NCBI RefSeq assembly: GCF_014174495.1
Contig: NZ_JACJHR010000051.1
Coordinates: 1-64,000 of the forward strand
DNA from: Amycolatopsis echigonensis
GTDB lineage: Bacteria; Actinomycetota; Actinomycetes; Mycobacteriales; Pseudonocardiaceae
DNA: 64,000 nt
Direction: 5' to 3'
In this document: positions 1-10,811 of the stretch, in pieces
Layout of the letters: the number at the start of each line of letters is the position of its first letter
Numbering within the stretch: position 1 is the first letter of the stretch
Made by a program: the position numbers and the translations under genes
The notes under the pieces: model-generated
Told to the model about the DNA's origin: nothing
The model's input: only the letters and a program-made list of their open reading frames with translations
Database searches by the model: none

Positions 1-1
1 G

Positions 2-2512
<2,511 letters not shown>

Positions 2513-2523
2513 CGGCTCCCGTG

Positions 2524-2562
2524 GGGGAGGGGCGTGCTCGCAGGCTGCGCTCGCCCCTCCCC
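2524..2562 (+). terminator. Stem-loop after infB
   Basis: Arms 2524-2534 and 2552-2562 are perfectly complementary (11 bp, ggggaggggcg) around a 17-nt loop, 11 nt after the infB stop. There is no U-tract, as is usual in high-GC actinobacteria, so it may terminate weakly or protect the 3' end. Confidence 0.55.
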
Positions 2563-2578
2563 GCCGCCAGCGTGTTGT

Positions 2579-2640
2579 GCGGGGGTCGAACCCCCGCGCC
2601 CCCGCCAGGGGGCAAGCCCCCTGGACCCCCGCCGGGGTCC
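2579..2640. repeat. Three consecutive short hairpins
   Basis: Three perfect inverted repeats sit back to back: 2579-2597 (7-bp arms gcggggg/cccccgc), 2605-2624 (8-bp arms ccaggggg/ccccctgg) and 2623-2640 (7-bp arms ggacccc/ggggtcc). The last two share two bases, so they can be formed only alternatively at the junction. The element lies between infB and the DUF503 gene. Confidence 0.6.
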
Positions 2641-2682
2641 AGCCGGGCTTTTCCGTCGAGTTTTGTAGGTTGGTGGCTGGCT

Positions 2683-2976
2683 TTGTTTGTCGGAGCCTTG
2701 GAGCTCGACGTGCTGCTCGACGACGTGCATTCGTTGAAGCAGAAACGATCCGTGGTGCGGCCGGTGGTGGCCGAACTGCGGAAGCGATTCGCCGTCTCGG
2801 TCGCCGAGGCGGGATATCTGGACCTGCACCGGCGCGCGCTCATCGGCGTCGCCGCGGTCGCCCCCGACGGCGAGCACATCCGGGACGTGCTCGACGCGTG
2901 CGAGCGCTTCGCGGCCGGACGCCCGGAATTCGAGCTGCTCTCCGCGCGCCGCCGGCTGCTCGGCCCGGACGACTAG
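2683..2976 (+). CDS. DUF503 family protein
   Basis: A 97-residue protein beginning FVGALELDVLLDDVHSLKQK, the signature of DUF503, found between infB and rbfA in most actinobacteria and many Firmicutes. Its biochemical function is not established. It is a small alpha/beta-fold protein with no signal peptide or membrane segment. I chose TTG 2683 because homologues start directly before this strand. A longer frame reaches upstream through the hairpin repeat but has no coding character there. The SD is weak (ggtgg about 10 nt upstream). It precedes rbfA by 34 nt, probably in the same transcript. Confidence 0.85.
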   Translation: MFVGALELDVLLDDVHSLKQKRSVVRPVVAELRKRFAVSVAEAGYLDLHRRALIGVAAVAPDGEHIRDVLDACERFAAGRPEFELLSARRRLLGPDD

Positions 2977-3010
2977 AACACCGGGAAATCCGGAGAAGGA
3001 GACCTCAGCC

Positions 3011-3484
3011 ATGGCCGATCCCGCTCGGGCACGCAAGCTCGCCAAGCGGATCTCGCAGATCGTGGCCTCGGCGATCGAACACGACGTCAAGGACCCGCGA
3101 CTGGGCGCGGTGACCATCACCGACGCCCGCGTCACTGCGGACCTGCACGACGCCACGGTGTACTACACGGTGCTCGGCGAAACCGTCGACGCGGAACCGG
3201 ACTTCGCGAGCGCCGCGGCCGCGCTGGAGGCCGCGCGCGGCGTCCTGCGCACGAAGGTGGGACAGGGCACCGGCGTCCGCTACACCCCGACGCTCACCTT
3301 CGTCGCCGACAGCGTCCCGGACGACGCCCGCCGCATCGAAGAACTGCTCGCGAAGGCCCGCGAATCGGACGCCGAGGTGGCGCGCCGGGCGACCGGAGCG
3401 CAGCCCGCGGGCGAAGCGGACCCGTACAAGGCCCCTCGTGCCGAAGAGGACGAGGAGCAAGCAGAAGAGGAGACGCGCGGCTGA
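3011..3484 (+). CDS. rbfA: 30S ribosome-binding factor A
   Basis: A 157-residue late 30S maturation factor that binds near the 5' end of 16S rRNA and helps form the central pseudoknot region. The KH-like fold is recognisable from an N-terminal ADPARARKLAKRISQIVAS and a middle YYTVLG segment. The C-terminal 25 residues are an acidic Glu-rich tail typical of actinobacterial RbfA. ATG 3011 has a strong SD (aaggag at about 2994-2999). The next gene starts 4 nt after the stop. Confidence 0.95.
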   Translation: MADPARARKLAKRISQIVASAIEHDVKDPRLGAVTITDARVTADLHDATVYYTVLGETVDAEPDFASAAAALEAARGVLRTKVGQGTGVRYTPTLTFVADSVPDDARRIEELLAKARESDAEVARRATGAQPAGEADPYKAPRAEEDEEQAEEETRG

Positions 3485-3488
3485 AGCG

Positions 3489-4322
3489 ATGCGGTCAAAG
3501 CCCGGTGTCACGCGACGCGGCCTGCTGCTCGGCGGTCCCGCGGCGCTCGTCGCCGCCTGCGCCGGGCGCTCCGCCCCGGTGGCTGCGCCGCCCTCGGCTG
3601 CCCCGGCCTCCAGCCCGTCGCCCCTGAAGGCGTCGATCACGATCCACCGCAGGCACTCCGCGGCCCGCGGCCGGGACGTCGACGTGGTGCTCATGACGCC
3701 CGACGGCGTTCCCAGCACCGGCCTGCCGGTCTGCGTCGCGCTGCACGGCCGAGGGGCGAACGCCCGCACGTTCCTGGACCTGGACCTGCCCGCGGCCCTC
3801 ACCGCAGCGGTCCGGTCCGGGACCCCGCCGTTCGCGGTCGTCGCGGTCGACGGCAGCCACTACTGGATGCCCGACGGCAGCGACGACCCGCACCGGATGC
3901 TCACCGACGAACTCCCCGGCTGGCTGTCCGAATCCGGACTCCGCCCGATGGCCGGGCTCTTCGGCATCTCGATGGGCGGCTTCGGAGCACTGAACCTGGC
4001 CCGCCGCCGTCGTGACGTGACCGCGGTGGCCACCTGCAGCGCGGCCCTGTTCCGCACCTGGCCGGAAGCCCGGACCCGGCACGTCTTCGCGTCCCCGGAC
4101 GACTGGACGGCCGCGGAACCGCTGCAGCACGTGGACGAACTCCCGTCCCGCGGTCTCGGCGTGTGGTGCGGGGACGGGGATTCTTTCGTGGCCGCCAACC
4201 GGAAGCTGATCAGCACCGCCCATCCGGAGGTCGCGCGGATCACGCCGGGAAAGCACACCTCGGAGTACTGGAAGGGCGTTCTGCCGGAGGTGCTGCGCTT
4301 CCTCGGGCCGCGCGTGGCGTAG
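3489..4322 (+). CDS. Lipoprotein serine esterase (esterase-D-like alpha/beta hydrolase)
   Basis: A 277-residue predicted exported hydrolase. The N terminus has a twin-Arg-like TRRGLLLG stretch and a lipobox ending at Cys24 (LVAAC), so it is probably anchored to the membrane outside. The hydrolase core has the nucleophile elbow GISMG with Ser161, an early HGRGAN oxyanion region and a late His in GKHTSEYW. This resembles putative esterases of the esterase-D/mycolyltransferase-like group. ATG 3489 is chosen over an upstream in-frame ATG (3438) inside rbfA, because it directly precedes the signal. Its substrate is unknown. It converges on the next gene with only 26 nt between the stops. Confidence 0.8.
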   Translation: MRSKPGVTRRGLLLGGPAALVAACAGRSAPVAAPPSAAPASSPSPLKASITIHRRHSAARGRDVDVVLMTPDGVPSTGLPVCVALHGRGANARTFLDLDLPAALTAAVRSGTPPFAVVAVDGSHYWMPDGSDDPHRMLTDELPGWLSESGLRPMAGLFGISMGGFGALNLARRRRDVTAVATCSAALFRTWPEARTRHVFASPDDWTAAEPLQHVDELPSRGLGVWCGDGDSFVAANRKLISTAHPEVARITPGKHTSEYWKGVLPEVLRFLGPRVA

Positions 4323-4348
4323 CCGGATCACCGGTCTCCGCCGCGGCT

Positions 4349-5383
4349 TCAGACGGGCTTTCCCGCCACCACGAGATCGCGCACGATCGCCTGGTCCACC
4401 CGGTGCGCCAGTTCCTCGTACGGCCCGCCCGAGCGCACCGCAAGCCCCGCTCGTTCCAGGATCGCCACCAGGTCCTCCCGCGGCAGCACGTGCGTGTTCC
4501 ACGAGATTCCCAGCGCACCGCCCGGCCGGAGCACCCGGTTCCACACCGGGATCGCCGCCGCGAGCAGGTCGCGCGGGCTGCGAGCCAGTCCGGTGTCGCG
4601 GTGGCTGCCGTGCTGCACGCCGTACGGCGCGTCGGTCACGATCAGGTCCACCGACGCCGGGCGGAGGACCTCGTCGGTGGTCAGGGTGTCCGCGTTGAGG
4701 TAGCTGAGCCGCCGGGTGCGGCCCGCCTTGTAGTCGTCCTTGTCGAACGCGTACTCGATGTCCAGTCGGCGGCCGAGGCGGACCTTGTTGCGGCGCAGCT
4801 GGCCGGATTCCGCGGTGTGCTTCACGCGCTTCGTGCGCAGCCACGTCTTCACGAACTGTTCGTACGCTTCGAAATCGCGCTCGTCGACGTCGAGGCCGGT
4901 CGCGTCGAAGCCGTACATCACGGCCTGGTTCAGCGTCGTCCCGCGGCCGCACAGCGGGTCGAGGACATGCAGTTCGCGGTCCGTCCAGTCCGCGGGCCGC
5001 GAGGTCGCCAGCAGGGTGAGGTTGAGCAGCAGTTTCGTGAACTGCTCGTTCGTCTTGCCCGGGTACTTCTGGATAGTCAGCAGGTCGGAGTCCGCCTTCG
5101 CCAGCGGGTGCACGGCGACCGGCCGCAGCACGCCGTCGCCCAGTTCGAACAGGGCGTACAGCGAGGACAGGTTCGACAGCAGCGCCAGGTCGCGCTCGCC
5201 GAGCGGGGCCGCGCAGGCGAATTTCACGTACCCGACACCGCCGAGTTCGATCTCTTCGATCGCCGACACCTCGGCGGAAAGACCGGCGCCGAAGGCCGCC
5301 AGCTCGGCGCGCAGCAGCGCCGGCGACGACGCGGCGTACACGCGGTTGGCGGAAGGCAGAACGAGGATCACGTACTCAGGCAT
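4349..5383 (-). CDS. TRM11-like SAM-dependent RNA methyltransferase
   Basis: A 344-residue predicted RNA/tRNA methyltransferase. The N-terminal ~125 residues resemble a THUMP-like RNA-binding part. The C-terminal Rossmann fold has VLDPLCGRGTTLNQA (SAM motif I), DVDERDFEAY (acidic loop) and TDAPYG, a motif IV of the D/N-PPY type where Ala replaces the first Pro. This matches the TRM11 family of actinobacteria. The target nucleotide is unknown. ATG 5383 (MPEYVILVLPSANRVYA) is chosen; an upstream extension would cross the divergent gene. It is transcribed away from the DHH gene, whose start is 25 nt away. Confidence 0.82.
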   Translation of the reverse strand: MPEYVILVLPSANRVYAASSPALLRAELAAFGAGLSAEVSAIEEIELGGVGYVKFACAAPLGERDLALLSNLSSLYALFELGDGVLRPVAVHPLAKADSDLLTIQKYPGKTNEQFTKLLLNLTLLATSRPADWTDRELHVLDPLCGRGTTLNQAVMYGFDATGLDVDERDFEAYEQFVKTWLRTKRVKHTAESGQLRRNKVRLGRRLDIEYAFDKDDYKAGRTRRLSYLNADTLTTDEVLRPASVDLIVTDAPYGVQHGSHRDTGLARSPRDLLAAAIPVWNRVLRPGGALGISWNTHVLPREDLVAILERAGLAVRSGGPYEELAHRVDQAIVRDLVVAGKPV

Positions 5384-5408
5384 CCCGCAGAGCGTAGCGT
5401 GACACATC

Positions 5409-6419
5409 GTGACAGCTTCCCTGGTACAGGACATCGAGGCCGCCGCCGCACTGCTGGCCGGGGCCACCGACGTGACGCTGCTCGGACACGTGCGCCCCGA
5501 CGCCGACGCCCTGGGCAGCGCGCTCGCCCTCGGCCACGTGCTGCATCGTGGTGGCGCGCGCGTGCGAGTCGCCTTCGGCGAGCCGGACGAGGCCCCCGAA
5601 ACACTGGCCTGGCTGGACGTCGACGGCCTGATCACCCCGGTCGACGCCCTCCCTCCGACGGACGGCGTGCTCGTCGCGCTCGACACTCCGACCCTGGCCC
5701 GCCTGGGCAGGCTCGCCCCGAGGGTCGCCGCGGTCCGCGACGCGGGCGGTTCGGTCCTGGTCGTCGACCACCACGCGACGAACGGCCGCTACGGCACCCA
5801 TCACGTCGTCGACGACACCGCCGAGGCGACGGCGATCCTGGTCACGCGGATCATCGAGGCGATGGGCGTCGAACTGGACGCGCCCGCGGCGCGCTGCCTG
5901 TACGCCGGGGTAGTCACCGACACGAGCGGCTTCCGCCGGGCAAGCCCCGAAACCCACCGGATCGCGGCGCGCCTCCTGGAAGCCGGGGCGGACCCGGGCG
6001 AAGTGGCCCGCCGCATCGTCGACGACCACCCGTTCGCGTGGCTGCCGATGCTGGCGACGGTCCTGTCGGAAGCGCGCCTGGAACCCGAAGGGGCCCAAGG
6101 GTTCGGCTTCGTCCACACGGTAGTGCGCGCGGCCGCGGCGGCGACGGTGCGACTCGAAGAGGTGGAGTCAGTGATCGACGTGGTGCGCGCTACCCGGGAG
6201 GCCGGAGTCGCGGCGGTGCTGAAGGAGGCCGGGCCTGGTCCAGTGTGGACGGTCTCGCTGCGCTCCGCGGGCGACATCGACGTGTCCGCCGCAGCCGCGG
6301 AATTCGGCGGGGGAGGCCATCGGATGGCCGCGGGGTGCACCGCGGAGGGCCCGGCGGAGGACGTCCTGGAGCGGCTGCGGGAGGCGCTCGAGAGGGCGCC
6401 GTTGCTGCGGGCTTCCTGA
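5409..6419 (+). CDS. nrnA: DHH/DHHA1 phosphoesterase, NrnA-like (oligoribonuclease / pAp phosphatase)
   Basis: A 336-residue cytoplasmic phosphoesterase with the DHH-family metal motifs. GHVRPDADALGSALAL carries the first Asp cluster, a middle ALDTP follows, and VVDHHATN is the DHH motif. The C-terminal DHHA1 domain contains a GGGGHRMAAG substrate loop. The mycobacterial homologue encoded near infB-rbfA degrades nanoRNAs and pAp and hydrolyses cyclic-di-AMP products. The same role is inferred here. GTG 5409 is the first possible start. Confidence 0.88.
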   Translation: MTASLVQDIEAAAALLAGATDVTLLGHVRPDADALGSALALGHVLHRGGARVRVAFGEPDEAPETLAWLDVDGLITPVDALPPTDGVLVALDTPTLARLGRLAPRVAAVRDAGGSVLVVDHHATNGRYGTHHVVDDTAEATAILVTRIIEAMGVELDAPAARCLYAGVVTDTSGFRRASPETHRIAARLLEAGADPGEVARRIVDDHPFAWLPMLATVLSEARLEPEGAQGFGFVHTVVRAAAAATVRLEEVESVIDVVRATREAGVAAVLKEAGPGPVWTVSLRSAGDIDVSAAAAEFGGGGHRMAAGCTAEGPAEDVLERLREALERAPLLRAS

Positions 6420-6624
6420 TCCCGCACCGCTTCTTCGCTCTTTTTCCATTTAAGGACCCCTCTCGTCGCCGCCCGGTCCAATGCCAGGGGCGTAAAGCGG
6501 CGACCGGACTGGGCAATCAGAAAAGCCAGGTGAGGACGAACCGGGCATTTCGCGGAGGTTGGGTCCTTTGTGGACGCCTGGCGGCCGGTGCGGCCACCCC
6601 CTTAAGCCCTGGCATTGCGGCCAG

Positions 6625-6649
6625 GTCTGTGAAAGGCCCCTTCACGGAC
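6625..6649. repeat. GTGAAGG/CCTTCACGGAC palindromic unit
   Basis: An imperfect inverted repeat: gtctgtgaaagg facing ccccttcacggac, with a single mismatch next to the centre. Related sequences with ttcacggac ends occur at 26587-26641 and around 54007-54024, all in non-coding gaps. This suggests a dispersed small palindromic repeat. Confidence 0.55.
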
Positions 6650-6807
6650 CATCCGCCGAAACGATTCGTGATGGCCGCTTTCACGGACGCGCGATGGTAT
6701 GCCTGGGAAGCGCCGGAACGAGACACCAGGCTCGCCGTCCGGCCTGCCGGAGGAGGAAGCCGGGCACGTTGGCCGACCTTTCGCCGCAGGACAGAGGTTC
6801 GCCGCCC

Positions 6808-7130
6808 GGTCCGCCGGCGCGGGAAACGAGGCTGCCCTCCGGCTCGTTGGAGCGTGGAGCGGTGCTTGCTGTCTCGGCTGGCGGAGCAGGGCGTCGGTTG
6901 GCTGTCCGGGGATGCCGCGCCCGCTGCCCGGCCTGCCGGAGCGGGAAACCATGCCTGCCCTCTGGTCCGCCGGAGCGGGAAACGAGGTTTGCCCTCCGGC
7001 TCGTTGGAGCGTGGGAGCGATGCGTGCTCTCCAGACCGGCCGAGCAGGACGTCGGTCCGCCGTCCTGCGATGCCACCCGCCGCCCCGCCCTCCGGGAGCG
7101 GGAAACCAGGCCCGCCCTACGGCCCGCCGG
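6808..7130. repeat. Degenerate tandem repeat, ~110-nt unit
   Basis: A block beginning ggtccgccgg(c/a)gcgggaaac at 6808 recurs at 6964. The two copies stay alignable for about 108 nt, to gatgcc at 6911-6916 and 7069-7074. They share segments such as ccctccggctcgttggagcg. Partial copies of the gccggagcgggaaac core occur near 6932-6948 and 7092-7107. The region is non-coding and directly precedes the MATE gene. Confidence 0.65.
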
Positions 7131-7162
7131 AATTGTCGGTCCCGGTGGCTACTCTCGTCCCC

Positions 7163-8500
7163 GTGTCCGAAAACGCCACGACCACCGCCGTCAGCGGTGA
7201 CCGCATCCCGCCCCGCCGAGTGTTCGGCCTCGCCGTGCCCGCGCTCGGCGTGCTCGCCGCCGAGCCGCTCTACGTGCTGGTCGACACCGCCGTCGTCGGC
7301 CACCTCGGGGCGTTGCCGCTCGCCGGCCTCGCGCTGGGCGGGGTCGTGCTGTCGCAGATCTCCACCCAGCTCACCTTCCTGTCCTACGGCACCACCTCCC
7401 GCACCGCGCGGCTGCACGGCGCGGGCAGGCGTTCCGACGCGGTCCGCGAGGGCGTGCAGGCCACCTGGCTCGGCGTGCTGGTCGGGCTGGTGCTGCTCGT
7501 CGCCGGGCAACTGCTGGCCGAGCCGATCGCCCGCGCGCTTTCGGGCAGCGACGAGATCGCCGCGGCGGCCGTGTCGTGGCTGCGGATCGCGTTGTTCGGC
7601 GCGCCGCTGATCCTCGTCACGATGGCGGGCAACGGCTGGATGCGCGGAGTGCAGGACGCCACCCGCCCGCTGCGCTATGTGCTGGCGGGCAACGGAATCT
7701 CCGCCATCCTGTGCCCCGTTCTGGTGTATGGCGCCGGCCTCGGGCTGGAGGGGTCGGCGATCGCGAACGTCGTCGCGCAGGTCGTGTCCGCGTCGATGTT
7801 CCTCGCCGCGCTGGTGCGGGAAAAGGTGCCGTTGCGGCCGGATTTCCCGGTCATGCGGGCGCAACTGGGCCTCGGCCGGGACCTCGTCCTGCGCAGTTTC
7901 GCGTTCCAGGCCTGCTTCGTTTCGGCCGCCGCGGTGGCCGCGCGCACGTCGACCGAGGCAGTCGGGGCGCACCAGGTGGTCCTGCAGCTCTGGACGTTCC
8001 TGTCCCTGGTGCTCGATTCGGTCGCGATCGCCGCGCAATCGCTCGTCGGCGCGGCGCTCGGCGCGGGAGCGGCTCGGCAGGCGCGTGGGGTGGCCACGCA
8101 GATCACCGGCTACGGCCTGGTCCTCGGCTGCTTCCTGGGCGTGCTGTTCGCGGCGTTGTGGAGCGTCCTGCCGCACGCGTTCACGTCCGATCCGGGAGTG
8201 CTCGGCGAAATCCCGCACGCCTGGTGGTTTTTCGTGGCGCTGCAACCGATCGCGGGTGTGGTGTTCGCGCTGGACGGCGTCCTCCTCGGTGCGGGCGACG
8301 CCGCCTTCCTCCGCACCGCGACGCTCGTCAGCGCCGGTCTCGGGTTCCTGCCGCTGATCTGGCTGTCGCTGGCGCTGGGCTGGGGGTTGAGCGGGATCTG
8401 GAGCGGATTGTCGCTGTTCATGGTGTTCCGGCTGGCGGCCGTGGTGGCGCGATGGCGGTCCGGGCGGTGGGCCGTGGTCGGCGCGGTGCGGGAGGCGTGA
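7163..8500 (+). CDS. MATE family efflux transporter (DinF-like)
   Basis: A 445-residue integral membrane protein with about twelve hydrophobic segments. It has MATE-type features: an N-terminal FGLAVPALGVLAAEPLYVLVD with the DinF-like LVDTAVVGHLG motif, and a second-half repeat around EAVGAHQVVLQLW. It probably exports cationic compounds using a Na+ or H+ gradient. The mycobacterial dinF homologue likewise follows the DHH gene, so position supports the call. GTG 7163 (SENATTTA) or GTG 7145 could start it. The very large open frame upstream is an artefact of base composition. Confidence 0.88.
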   Translation: MSENATTTAVSGDRIPPRRVFGLAVPALGVLAAEPLYVLVDTAVVGHLGALPLAGLALGGVVLSQISTQLTFLSYGTTSRTARLHGAGRRSDAVREGVQATWLGVLVGLVLLVAGQLLAEPIARALSGSDEIAAAAVSWLRIALFGAPLILVTMAGNGWMRGVQDATRPLRYVLAGNGISAILCPVLVYGAGLGLEGSAIANVVAQVVSASMFLAALVREKVPLRPDFPVMRAQLGLGRDLVLRSFAFQACFVSAAAVAARTSTEAVGAHQVVLQLWTFLSLVLDSVAIAAQSLVGAALGAGAARQARGVATQITGYGLVLGCFLGVLFAALWSVLPHAFTSDPGVLGEIPHAWWFFVALQPIAGVVFALDGVLLGAGDAAFLRTATLVSAGLGFLPLIWLSLALGWGLSGIWSGLSLFMVFRLAAVVARWRSGRWAVVGAVREA

Positions 8501-8557
8501 TGGCGTAACGGCAAAACCCGCTCGCCGCCGTCGCCCGGCGGATGCGAGGGTGGGCGC

Positions 8558-9379
8558 ATGCCGAAGTTCACCCAGGTCGACGTCTTCACCGACGAGCTCA
8601 CCCGAGGCAACGCGCTCGCTGTCGTGCACGGCGCGGACGGGCTGTCCGACGAGCGGATGGCCGCGTTCGCCCGCTGGACGAACCTCAGCGAGACCACGTT
8701 CCTGCTGCAGCCCTCCGACCCGGCCGCCGACTACCGCGTCCGGATCTTCACCCCGGGCCGGGAGCTGCCGTTCGCCGGGCATCCGACGCTCGGGTCCGCG
8801 CGGGCGTGGCTGGCCGCCGGGGGAGAGCCGAAAGCCGGGCACCTCGTGCAGGAATGCGGGGCCGGGCTGGTCCGGGTGCGCCGCGACGGCGACCGGCTGG
8901 CGTTCGCCGCGCCTCCGCTGCGCCGCAGCGGTCCGGTGGACGACGCCGACCTCGCCGCCGTGAAGCGCGGCCTGCACCTCGGCGACGCCGACGTCCTCGA
9001 CGCGCGGTGGGCGGACAACGGCCCCGGCTGGGTCGCGCTGTTGCTGCGCGACGCGGCGACCGTCCTCGCGATCGAGCCGGACTTCGGTGCACTCGGCTCG
9101 TTCAAGGTGGGCGTCGCCGGTGCGCAGCCGGCCGGATCCGACACGGCGTTCGAGGTCCGAGCGTTCAGCGACGTCGTCGAGGACCCGGTCACCGGCAGCC
9201 TCAACGCGGCGCTGGGCCAGTGGCTGATCGGCGACGGCATCGCGCCGGAGTCGTACGTCGCGGCGCAGGGCACGCGGCTCGGCAGGCGAGGACGGGTGCA
9301 CGTCGAACGAGACGGCGACGACGTGTGGGTCGGCGGCGAAACCGTCGTCGGGATCCGGGGCGAAGTGGATCTGTGGTGA
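8558..9379 (+). CDS. PhzF family phenazine biosynthesis-like protein
   Basis: A 273-residue member of the PhzF/diaminopimelate-epimerase-fold superfamily. It starts MPKFTQVDVFTDELTRGN. The conserved catalytic Glu is E45 in NLSETTFLL, as in PhzF. A GHPTLGSA loop follows, and the second half has a DPVTGSLNAALGQWL motif. No phenazine genes are nearby, so this is a generic isomerase/lyase of unknown substrate. ATG 8558 sits 57 nt after the MATE stop, so co-transcription is possible. Confidence 0.88.
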   Translation: MPKFTQVDVFTDELTRGNALAVVHGADGLSDERMAAFARWTNLSETTFLLQPSDPAADYRVRIFTPGRELPFAGHPTLGSARAWLAAGGEPKAGHLVQECGAGLVRVRRDGDRLAFAAPPLRRSGPVDDADLAAVKRGLHLGDADVLDARWADNGPGWVALLLRDAATVLAIEPDFGALGSFKVGVAGAQPAGSDTAFEVRAFSDVVEDPVTGSLNAALGQWLIGDGIAPESYVAAQGTRLGRRGRVHVERDGDDVWVGGETVVGIRGEVDLW

Positions 9380-9400
9380 ATCCCACCGGCGTTACGGCTA

Positions 9401-9436
9401 TGTATCGAGGTTGCTGAGGCGATACAACTATCGAGG
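9401..9436 (+). promoter_or_regulatory. Inverted repeat upstream of MFS gene, possible operator
   Basis: tgtatcg (9401-9407) faces cgataca (9420-9426) across a 12-nt spacer. A further direct copy of tatcgagg occurs at 9403-9410 and 9429-9436. The AT-richer symmetry in a high-GC gap just before an efflux-type MFS gene suggests a repressor site. No regulator gene is adjacent. Confidence 0.4.
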
Positions 9437-9491
9437 CGGCAGCGTCGTCGTCCTCCTCTGTCCGACGCTCGCCTGCTCTCTGGAGGAACTC

Positions 9492-10811
9492 TTGACGCCC
9501 GCCGGCCGCGCCCCTGTCCGGTCCTGGCTCATCTGGCTCACCGCGGTCACGGTGTACCTGCTCGCCGTCTTCCACCGCACCTCGTTCGGCGTGGCCGGGC
9601 TGAAGGCGGCCGAACGCTTCGGCGTCGGATCCGCCGCGCTCGGCATCTTCACCGTGCTTCAGGTCGGCGTCTACGCGGCCATGCAGATCCCGACCGGAGT
9701 GCTGGTCGACCGCTACGGCCCGCGCCGCGTGCTCACCGCCGCCGTCCTGATCCTCGGCTCCGGGCAGCTGCTGCTCGGACTCGCCGACACCTACGCGCTC
9801 GGCCTGCTGGCCCGCGGTGTCCTCGGCTTCGGCGACGCGCTCACCTTCGTCAGCGTCCTGCGCCTCGTCGCGGCGCACTTCCCAGCGCACCGATACGCGC
9901 TGCTCGCGTCCTTCACCTCCTGCGTCGGCTACATCGGCAACCTCATCGCGACCGTCCCGCTCACCCTGCTCCTCGACGGTCCAGGATGGACAGTCACCTT
10001 CCTCGCCGTCGGCGCGGTGACGGTGCTCTACGCGGTGCCGGTCGCGTTGCGGGTCCGCGACACCCCGGACGGCGTGCCGGAACGCAAGCGCGAACCCGTG
10101 CGCCCGGCGGAACTCGGCCGGCAGGTCAAGCTGGCCTGGCGAACCCCCGGCACCCGGCTGGGTTTCTGGGTGCACTTCTCGACGATGTTCGCGCCGAACG
10201 TGCTGACCCTGTTGTGGGGCATGCCTTTCCTGGTGCAGGGCGAGGGCTTGCCCGCAGCGACGGCCAGCGCGCTCCTGACGGTGTTCGTTTTCGGCTCCAT
10301 GGCGGGCGGCCCGCTGCTGGGCGCGGTGATCGGCCGCGCCCCGGCGCTGCGAGTGCCGCTGGTCGTCGGCTACCTCGTCGGCGCGACGATCGTGTGGGCG
10401 GTGCTGCTCGGCTGGAACGGCCACGTCCCGGTAGGCGTCCTCGTCCCGGCCTTCGCCTTCCTGACGCTGGGCGGCCCGGCATCGATGATCGGCTTCGCCG
10501 TCGCCCGCGACTACAACCCGCTGTCGCGCGTCGGCACCGCGACCGGAGTGGTGAACGTCGGCGGCTTCCTCGCGACCACCGTGACCGCACTGCTGATCGG
10601 CATCCTGCTCCAGGCGACCGGCGGCAACTTCCGGATCGCGCTGCTGGTCATCGTGGGCGTACTGGCGGTTGGCGCGTCGCGAATGCTGGTGTGGTGGCGG
10701 AGGGCCCGCGCCCACGTGTTCGCCGCGGCGGCCCGAGGAGAAGAAGTCCCGGTCCAGATCCGGCGGCACCGCTGGGACCGCGCCCCGGAAGAGGCCGCGG
10801 CCGCCGCCTGA
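9492..10811 (+). CDS. MFS transporter
   Basis: A 439-residue major facilitator with twelve predicted membrane segments. The loop-2/3 motif DRYGPRRVLTAA is the family A-motif. The N-terminal segment (WLIWLTAVTVYLLAVFHRTSFGVAGL) resembles nitrate/sugar-phosphate-like or uncharacterised actinobacterial MFS proteins. Substrate unknown. TTG 9492 has a good SD (ggagga at 9483-9488); the longer frame from 9411 would run through the inverted repeat and lacks an SD. The C-terminal tail is Arg/Ala-rich. Confidence 0.85.
   Translation: MTPAGRAPVRSWLIWLTAVTVYLLAVFHRTSFGVAGLKAAERFGVGSAALGIFTVLQVGVYAAMQIPTGVLVDRYGPRRVLTAAVLILGSGQLLLGLADTYALGLLARGVLGFGDALTFVSVLRLVAAHFPAHRYALLASFTSCVGYIGNLIATVPLTLLLDGPGWTVTFLAVGAVTVLYAVPVALRVRDTPDGVPERKREPVRPAELGRQVKLAWRTPGTRLGFWVHFSTMFAPNVLTLLWGMPFLVQGEGLPAATASALLTVFVFGSMAGGPLLGAVIGRAPALRVPLVVGYLVGATIVWAVLLGWNGHVPVGVLVPAFAFLTLGGPASMIGFAVARDYNPLSRVGTATGVVNVGGFLATTVTALLIGILLQATGGNFRIALLVIVGVLAVGASRMLVWWRRARAHVFAAAARGEEVPVQIRRHRWDRAPEEAAAAA

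Larger units (their letters stand above)
6420..7162. other. 743-nt gene-free gap with palindrome and degenerate repeats
   Basis: I see no credible gene. The first part contains a palindrome of the GTGAA...TTCACGGAC type (6625-6649) and a second partial copy ending near 6688. From about 6740 to 7135 it is made of degenerate repeats (separate entry). Long open frames on both strands here are GC-driven and have low-complexity products. Confidence 0.7.

Noticed and set aside
2579..2597. T-arm-like gggggtcgaaccccc suggesting a tRNA
   Set aside because: No acceptor, D or anticodon arms fit around it; it is one of three tandem hairpins.
6681..7076. 131-residue minus-strand open frame with SRSGGPEG-like phrases
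   Set aside because: It is the translation of the degenerate DNA repeat; no SD and no constant reading frame across copies.
8558..9379. Phenazine biosynthesis cluster from the PhzF hit
   Set aside because: No other phz-like genes; PhzF-fold proteins are widespread housekeeping isomerases.
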